Assembly: GCA_035582835.1 (NCBI GenBank)
Contig: JAYKAV010002977.1
Location: 3,130,759 to 3,194,758, forward strand
Reading direction: 5' to 3'
Length of the DNA stretch: 64,000 nucleotides
Source: Phoebastria nigripes
Lineage: Eukaryota; Chordata; Aves; Procellariiformes; Diomedeidae
Part shown: positions 57,865 through 64,000 of the stretch, piece by piece
Layout of the letters: every line of letters begins with the position of its first letter
Position numbering within the stretch: position 1 is the stretch's first letter
Made by a program: the position numbers and the translations under genes
The notes under the pieces: model-generated
What the model was told of the DNA's origin: nothing
The model's database searches: none
Seen by the model: only the letters and a program-made list of their open reading frames with translations

Positions 57865-57915
57865 TGCGCTGCGCTGCATTGCACCGCGTTGCACCGCATT
57901 GCATTGGCATTGCAG
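57865..57915 (+). repeat. Degenerate pentanucleotide (TGCRY)n repeat
   Basis: About ten consecutive units of TGCGC, TGCAT, TGCAC, CGCGT and CGCAT type, one of them stretched to TGGCAT. The tract sits about 350 bp upstream of the ABCC5 exon 1 region. Confidence 0.8.
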
Positions 57916-58101
57916 AGCGCTGCCCCCCACTGCTGCCGCGCCGCGCGCGCTGCCCCCGGGCGCGCCCCGCACCCCGGCGGCTCGCGCCGGCCGGCGGCGA
58001 ACGTTCCAGACCCCCCCACGCTGCGGCATGAGCGGCGGGAAGGGACGGGGCGGGGCACGGTGGGGAGGGGCGGCCAAACGGAGGTGGCCCGCGCGGGGCC
58101 T

Positions 58102-58116
58102 TCTGGGAAACGTAGT
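58102..58116 (-). promoter_or_regulatory. ABCC5: ZNF143/THAP11-type element (SBS), minus orientation
   Basis: Read on the minus strand the sequence is ACTACGTTTCCCAGA, close to the known ACTACAATTCCCAGAATGC-type element of vertebrate promoters bound by ZNF143. It lies about 150 bp upstream of the TATA-like sequence of ABCC5. Confidence 0.6.
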
Positions 58117-58158
58117 TCCCAGGCCCCGAGCCGGTGGGCGGCCAGCGCAGAGGCGAGG

Positions 58159-58170
58159 ACTACATTTCCC
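58159..58170 (+). promoter_or_regulatory. ABCC5: ZNF143/THAP11-type element (SBS), plus orientation
   Basis: ACTACATTTCCC followed by GTGG; the first 12 bases fit the ZNF143 core, the 3' part is diverged. It is inverted relative to the copy at 58102-58116, with 42 bp between them. Confidence 0.55.
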
Positions 58171-58217
58171 GTGGGGCGCCACGAAGGAACGGCCACTGCA
58201 GCCCCCGCCCTCCTCCC

Positions 58218-58229
58218 CGCGCAGGCGCA
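58218..58229 (+). promoter_or_regulatory. ABCC5: NRF1-like element
   Basis: CGCGCAGGCGCA differs from the NRF1 consensus (Y GCGCA Y GCGC R) only at the central pyrimidine position. It lies about 20 bp upstream of the TATA-like motif, a usual position for NRF1 in CpG-island promoters. Confidence 0.5.
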
Positions 58230-58248
58230 GTGGGGACGCCGGAACCGC

Positions 58249-58254
58249 TATAAG
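58249..58254 (+). promoter_or_regulatory. ABCC5: TATA-like motif of ABCC5
   Basis: TATAAG within GCTATAAGGG, 65 bp upstream of the exon 1 donor. If used, transcription would start near 58280, giving a first exon of about 40 nt. This is a weak match embedded in a CpG island. Confidence 0.35.
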
Positions 58255-58279
58255 GGATGTTGTTTGGCTTCGCGGCCGC

Positions 58280-58319
58280 TGAGTGGAGAAGCCGCAGCGG
58301 GGGTAGTCGCCGGGTGGAG
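58280..58319 (+). other. ABCC5: ABCC5 non-coding exon 1 (5' end approximate)
   Basis: A strong splice donor, GGAG followed by GTGAGTGG, is at 58319/58320 in the CpG island directly upstream of the ABCC5 coding exon. A non-coding first exon spliced to a second exon carrying the ATG is the known arrangement of mammalian ABCC5. The 5' limit is inferred from the TATA-like motif and may lie further left. Confidence 0.5.
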
Positions 58320-59755
58320 GTGAGTGGGGCCGCCCCGCCCGTTACCGGGGGCGGGTGCTGAGGTGGGGGTGGGAAGCGACCTTTTGTGTGGGTGAGGGGG
58401 CCGCCGCGCGGCTGAGGAGGCGGCTTTGCCGCCCCCGCCCCCTTTCCTGTGAGGAGGCCGGTCGAGCAGCCCCTNACCCCCCGTGAAGAGGGCTGCGCTG
58501 TGCCCCCTCCCGCCGACAGCTCGGGGCTATCGCTGTCCGTCCCACCCCGGCTGGAGTAGGGGGATGCGTCCATGAGCGGGGAGGGCCTCTCTTGTTTACG
58601 CCGGTGTGGCGGACACACGGGGAGGCGGGGGGAATAGGGGAGGGGGGCGACTCCCCCTCGCCCCCCCGGGTTGCTTGGGGGGTGGCAGGTCGGGGGGGGT
58701 TGGCTCGCATCCCTGTTGCAGGAGGGATGGAGAGCCAGCAGGGTGCAGCAGCCCCGCGACCTGCTGCTCTGCAGCATCCTCGCCCGGCGCTGACACATAC
58801 GGCCCCGGGGGTGGGGGAGCAGCGCCGAGCTGTGCAGGGTGGGGGGCGGCCGGTGAGCTGGGACTGGCTGCTGGAGAGCAGCTGGAGGGCTGCGTTGGAG
58901 GGGACTTGTGTCAGCGGATGGGGGAAGGAGGCTCTTTCTGCAGGCGGCGGAGGGGTGGCAGCCCGGTGCACCAAGCCAAACCTGCTGATGCAGATTCTGA
59001 CTAATGTAACTTAATCAGGCTTCTTCCATCGTGTTAGTTGAAGGCAAGTGACAGAATGCAATAAAGCAGGGTTATAAAACAAAGTCTTGCAGTGGGAAGT
59101 GATTTTCTTTTTGGGACTCTGATTGTCCTTCTGACCTTACAGTGCAATTTGATAGGTTGAGGGAAAACCTGCAGCACTGAAGATGTGACTCCTTCCTGTG
59201 CATGTTCATACTTCATGTTAGCTCAAGCTTATGCAGTAACTGAATAATGCTGTAGAGAAGGAATATATTTTTCTCTGGAGTCTGTGTGGAATGACTAATT
59301 TTATCATGTGATATCTCTAGAGAGATCAGTTTTGCAAAACTTTGTACTGGTAAGTTGTTGGGTATGTGCAACTTTAGACACTTAACAAAAGATTTCAGGG
59401 ATTTGCTCTTCCAAGTCAAGTTTCTCAAGGTTTCAACTAAATACTGTAGTAATTACTTTAATCTGTCAGATTGCATAATCGCATTTCAGAGTTCTAAGGG
59501 AGGAAGTATGACAGTACTCTAGTGCATTGAGAATCATTGTACTATTTGGTTACCTCAGGGTATGTTTAAACTAGTTCAGGAGAAGTTAGTCTTGTGTGGG
59601 TCTCCAAAGTTGCATTATTACAGTCCTGTTGTAATAAAACTTTTACAATTGCTTTCTGATTTTTATTTCAAAAATAAACTTTAAAAATAAATTACTAAAA
59701 AGAGCTGGTGTGTTGGGCATAGCATATAATGAAGTGGAATTGAATTATTTTTCAG
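58320..59755 (+). other. ABCC5: ABCC5 intron 1
   Basis: About 1.4 kb between the non-coding exon donor (GTGAGT) and the acceptor ATTATTTTTCAG ending at 59755. The 5' third is still CpG- and G-rich (G-quadruplex-like runs at 58619-58647); the rest is AT-rich. Confidence 0.65.
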
Positions 59756-59930
59756 ATATTTGAGGTGAAAATACACGTGTAAACCCTGGCGTTTACAGAA
59801 GATGAAAGACATCGACATAGGAAAAGAGTACATTATACCCAGTCCTGGGTATAGAAGTGTGAGGGAGAGAGCCAACTCGGTGCAGCACGAAGAGCAGGAA
59901 GGGTCAAAATTTCAGCATGCTAAACATAAG
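59756..59930 (+). CDS. ABCC5: ABC transporter C5 (MRP5), first coding exon
   Basis: The exon begins after a TTTTTCAG acceptor and has 46 nt of 5' UTR. The ATG is at 59802, and 43 codons are read to 59930, where GTCAGT provides the donor. The peptide starts MKDIDIGKEYIIPSPGYRSV and continues RERANSV, essentially identical to the cytosolic N-terminus of vertebrate ABCC5; after residue 24 it diverges and is Glu/His-rich, as expected for this poorly conserved tail. ABCC5 is a plasma-membrane ABC exporter with two membrane domains and two ATP-binding domains that exports organic anions, cyclic nucleotides and folates. None of those domains lies in this window. The start is supported by identity from the first residue. 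The gene is divergent from EIF2B5, as in human. Confidence 0.95.
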
Positions 59931-62900
59931 GTCAGTTTATTTTTTCATTGTTTGTGTTGCGGTCTATGCTTATTAAATTACATGCAGCAGCAGCCTTCTT
60001 GCTGTGCCAGCTCTATATAGATTCACTGCATTGAAGGTCAATAATTGAATATTCCCTTTTGTTTGGAACAAGTACCAAGGGGTACTGTAACTATCTTAGT
60101 AACAAGTCTGAGCACTTATTAAGCATTTTTCACTTTTATATGTGGCTTTTTAGTAACATTTGAACAAAATAGACTTTTCTCCAGTATTCAGATCTTGATG
60201 TGAATCCAGGAAATGTTTTAAGCTTGTGTGCTTAAGAGAATCATTACAACCAAGTAAGAACAGTGAAGAGCTCAGCACAAATCATGCACCATTCAGTGTT
60301 GAGAGCTGAAAAAACTCTTAATCATGCCATGTTTTTCTCAAGGATTAATTTTCTAAAGCAGATGTCTAGCTTGCTCTAGTAGTAAGACTTCTACTTTTTT
60401 CCCTCAGATGGAAGTAATCTGTATTGAGTACTGTTTCTTGTGCATCTGTGTATTTAACATGGTGAGGTGCAGTCATAATTACTTCTAGTTCAGTTTGAGA
60501 GCTGGGTCTTGAAATAACCACTGGCTTAGAGCTTGCACGTCATTGTTCTGAGCTTCTAATTTTTAGAGCTTGTTCTCACTGAAAAGAGTGCATATACCAA
60601 GTGCTACAGGGCAAAAAAATGCTCAGATAAATGGAAACACCCACACTGGTGAAAGATATGGTCTGAAACTAATAACCTGTGCAAGTTGAAGAAGATTAAA
60701 AATATTAGCTGCTCTGAAAGCTAGCACTGAAGTATTTTCTTGCATGTCCTGTTCTTAACCTTTCCTAAAATAGTAATGTAGAACTTTCTGAAGCCAAACA
60801 AATAAAGTTAATACTGCCTATGTCTGTTTTGCAATGACAAGGTGCTTGCAAATGTGTTGCTGGGCATTCCGTATAGATTGCCTGTGACAGCCCTGGTGTG
60901 AGAGGGTTGAAAATAGGGGAACTTGCCTTATTTGTGTGGAGAAATTGTGAAGACTGTTTTTTAAAAGGCTTAAGTTTTGCTGCATTATACTAGACACTGA
61001 GATACTGTGTACTTCAGATAAGGCTTACCTTGTTTCATTGGGGCTTAAAGGGTTTTGCCAGGTGTTTTTTATGTGGGCTAACAGTGCTGCACTGCTGTTT
61101 TTTGAGATTGGGGTGATCTGCTCTGCAGAAGGCTGAGTGCAGTTTGCACTTGCAGGCCCTGCAGCTCCTTGTGTCCCTACAGGCTCTATGACTCAGCAGA
61201 CTATTGCTGACGGTGTTCAGAGGAAGCCAGAGTGTCTGATGGCATTAGAGCAGGCATTGATGCAGAACCAAGAGCCCTCTGGAGTCACAGTGCAGCTTCT
61301 TATCGGCATTTATTATGTTGATGTCATGGCTTGCCATCCACTGTACACTGTCCAGAAGCAAATCTGCTCTGTCAAATTACTGGTGACAACAGTGATGCCA
61401 TTGGTGGACAGCTTTGTTTCCTGACCAGTGGCAGTGGAGTTAAGCAGTNATCATAGTGTGTTATCTCTGCCTGTTGGTCTGCATCATCTAATCATGTTGA
61501 TGCCTGGTTTAACTCTTGAGGATGAAATCCTAATTTTACCTCTAAACCTTTTAAATGAATGAATCAATCAAACCAGTGTATTTGTTTTTTTCTGAAGGCT
61601 GAAAGTAAGCTAAGTCCTGCACATCTGTACAGCGTGGCATTAAAATCTCTAACTTTGAGGCTGCTTCAGGTCAGCTTAACTCAGTTGCTGTAGTCTTGTT
61701 TACCCTCCTACCGTTTGATTTGCTGCCTATGACTGCAGAGTAGTAGACCCAGATACTGCAAAACAGGGATTCTGTAAAATTTTTGATTACTGATGCTAGA
61801 AAATGGCTTACCCTAGTTCTTACCTGGAACTTTATCTGTTTTGGTTTCTTTGAGTAGAGGAATGAACCTAACTTTTCTTGCTAATGGAATCAGCTAGTTC
61901 TGACAGGTTACCCATTTTACTTGCTAGTTATCTTGTTCAGTATGCCCGGGTTGAGTTAATTTTTAGCTCAAACATTGGTACCCTTTTTGTTTTGCTAGCC
62001 TATAACTTGGATGTATACAGTCCATAAACACAAACAGCTCTGAATTTGCTGCTACATGTCAGTGAGATTAAATCCTGCTTACTTGCAGAATACTGAGGTT
62101 AAGTAAAAGGAGCTGTATTCCTAACACCTTATCTAAGTTACATGTTCATGTTTGTGTTTACCAAGCTTCTTCCTTTCTAGTTGAAACAAGCTCCGATTTC
62201 AGCAGCATTCTTGGCTTTATCACTTGTTGAGATGCTTTATACTTCTGGTAACAGGCATAAGCAAAGACTTCTCTTTCATAAGGCTGAGCTTTGCCTGTTT
62301 TGTCAAGCACTTCCTCCCTGCCTGTAACAAAAGGGTAGAAGCTGTAGCTCAGCTGTTAAGAAAATGGTGTTTCAGAGAAGGGACTGTGTCCTTCACTGTT
62401 TTATCCTTTATGAAATCTGGGATTGTGTCAGATGCCTAAGCTGGCTTGTTGGGCACATGTTGGCACAGCTGGTACAGAACACAATGGAGGGCTGATGTGA
62501 TGAGGAAGGGTAGGACCACAGCAGTTCAGACAGGGGTTAAGCTGTAGTGGAACTCTGTCATTTGGACAACAGAGTCCAGTGTGCCATCAATAGAGATTTT
62601 GGGACTGTCAAATTTCTTATAGAAAACCTAGCTCAGGATTTGAACTAGCTTGACCAGAAAATGACAAAGCTGTAAGCATGATCTGTATAGCAGGTAACAA
62701 GCTGCAAGCAGATTAAGGCTGTTATTTTACCACTAACTTCAGATCTTTGTGGAATGCAGGTTTGGGACTGTTTTGCAGCAGACTTACACTACATGAGGTA
62801 GACTTCTTGCTAACATGTTGCATAGGTACGTCATACCTCATGCAGCAAGGTAAACTGCCGCCTCCTGAGGAGGAAACAGGAACATGCTGCCTCTGGTAGT

Positions 62901-64000
62901 CAAGGACCACTGGTTAATGGCCAGTGGCAGTGACCNCTTCTGGCAGGGCTACAGGTACATTTGACTGATCGATAACATGACTCATTGGCTTTTCTGTTGC
63001 CTGTATTGCTGCATTTTTATACATCCTTCTTAACTTGAAGTAGACAAGACTGGTTGATTGCCTGATCAAGATCCTTATAGGTGAAAGCCTATTTTACTAC
63101 TGAGCCAGGGTCCCAGAGCCTTTTTGTATGTCTCTGTCTTCTTTGCCTTGCATAAAGGTTGTATTCAACTTTGTTCTTTCTGTCCTGAAACCTCCATACT
63201 GGTGTTCAGGTTTCCTGCTGAAAGGATGCTGTAATGAGTGTTCATGACAATAATGAAAAAGAACTTGCAATTCTTTCCTTAGAAGCTTAAATGCTGTTTG
63301 GTCACAGCCTGGAAGATCACTTCTTTGAAAGACAGGAGCTTTTCAAATAGGCTTCCTGGAATCATAATTGAAATCATGCTGCAATATAAGTAGGTCTAAT
63401 CCAACATTTCCTGGTGCTTAATGGGAATGTTGCTATAGAAATTTGGACCTCTGAAATAGGCACTTGGAGACTGAAATCCAAGAAACAATTTTTATTCAGC
63501 TTGTGAATGTATATATTCACCTCATGAATAAGTTTCTGCAGTGTGTTCTTATAACAATTGATTTTTAAGTCTTTGTTGGAGACCTTAATGTAGCTTACGA
63601 AATAGGGTGTTAACTACATGTTCCCAATGCATAATACTGTACTAATTGGGCTTATTGTATGTGGGGGCATGGCTTTTCTGAATGAAGATAACTTCAAGGT
63701 GCACTTGCTGCCTAGCACTATAATCGGTAGTCTTCATCTGTAAGAAGCTGTTACGTTATCAGTAAATAAAAATTAAGGGATGTTTTGAAATATTGATTTA
63801 TACTTACACCTTTAGAACTTTTTGTTCTCGGAATGCTTGTGTGCCCTTCAAGTTGTATCTGAAGTAATTGTATTTAGTTTTTCTCATGGAAGTAGTGTGT
63901 CCTGAGGAGGAGGGCAGATCCCATTGTGTCCATGAAACATAATGTAAAGTGACAGATGAGGAAGAGAAATAATTTGTTCTCAAAGTAGTTTTGCAATAGG
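59931..64000 (+). other. ABCC5: ABCC5 intron 2 (partial; continues beyond the right edge)
   Basis: Over 4 kb of AT-leaning sequence after the first coding exon. The next expected protein segment (family text around DASMHSQLRILDEEHP) was not found, so the second coding exon lies outside the window. A 95-codon frame at 61137-61424 has no recognisable similarity or splice context. No repeats were identified by eye. Confidence 0.7.

Larger units (their letters stand above)
57540..58720. promoter_or_regulatory. ABCC5: CpG island / promoter of ABCC5
   Basis: A large CpG-rich block covers the ABCC5 start region and the beginning of intron 1. It contains ZNF143-like elements (58102-58116 and 58159-58170), an NRF1-like element (58218-58229), a weak TATA-like TATAAG (58249-58254) and G-rich runs in intron 1. 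Boundaries are by eye. Long frames on both strands here are GC artefacts. Confidence 0.8.

Noticed and set aside
57292..58798. Long frames (up to 296 codons) on both strands at the ABCC5 CpG island
   Set aside because: They overlap each other in different phases, are Arg/Pro/Ala-rich and show no homology; a CpG-island artefact.
61137..61424. 95-codon frame in ABCC5 intron 2
   Set aside because: No similarity to ABCC5 or any known family, no clear splice sites at its edges; treated as chance.

Overview
The window is vertebrate nuclear DNA, most likely from a bird. Genes are split into many GT-AG exons, with long introns and CpG-rich promoters. There is a CR1 LINE tail ending in the ATTCTATG-type motif typical of birds and a solo retroviral LTR. 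Gene order matches the conserved amniote block ABCC5 - EIF2B5 - DVL3 (human 3q27, where the block is in the opposite orientation). Isolated ambiguous bases, a 60-N gap and long poly(A) tracts show that this is draft assembly.

Layout from left to right: (1) 1-15383 is a very long first intron of DVL3 (minus strand), with nothing coding that I recognise. (2) 15384-15550 is the first coding exon of DVL3, which encodes the start of the DIX domain inside a GC-rich island. (3) 15551 to about 21300 is DVL3 5' flank, an intergenic spacer with the assembly gap at 17491-17550, and the 3' end of EIF2B5. (4) 21307-39360 holds the complete EIF2B5 gene on the minus strand. All 16 coding exons can be placed with consistent splice sites and reading frame, giving a 708-residue eIF2B epsilon. 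(5) 39361 to about 58250 is an 18-19 kb interval with no gene I recognise. It carries a solo LTR (42292-43091) and several open frames of doubtful reality. In human this interval holds the HTR3C/D/E receptor genes. (6) About 58250 to 64000 is the 5' end of ABCC5 on the plus strand: a promoter with ZNF143-like and NRF1-like motifs, a non-coding exon 1, intron 1, the first coding exon (59802-59930) and the start of a long intron 2.

The three genes are not an operon or a pathway. eIF2B epsilon is the catalytic subunit of the translation-initiation guanine nucleotide exchange factor. Dishevelled-3 relays Wnt signals. ABCC5 (MRP5) is an ABC exporter of organic anions and cyclic nucleotides. EIF2B5 and DVL3 point the same way, while ABCC5 is divergent from EIF2B5.

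I found no previously undescribed system. The observations most worth checking are the solo LTR, the unexplained 262-codon open frame at 52683-53471, the inverted ZNF143-like pair in the ABCC5 promoter, and the G-rich and minisatellite-like structures around the CpG islands.
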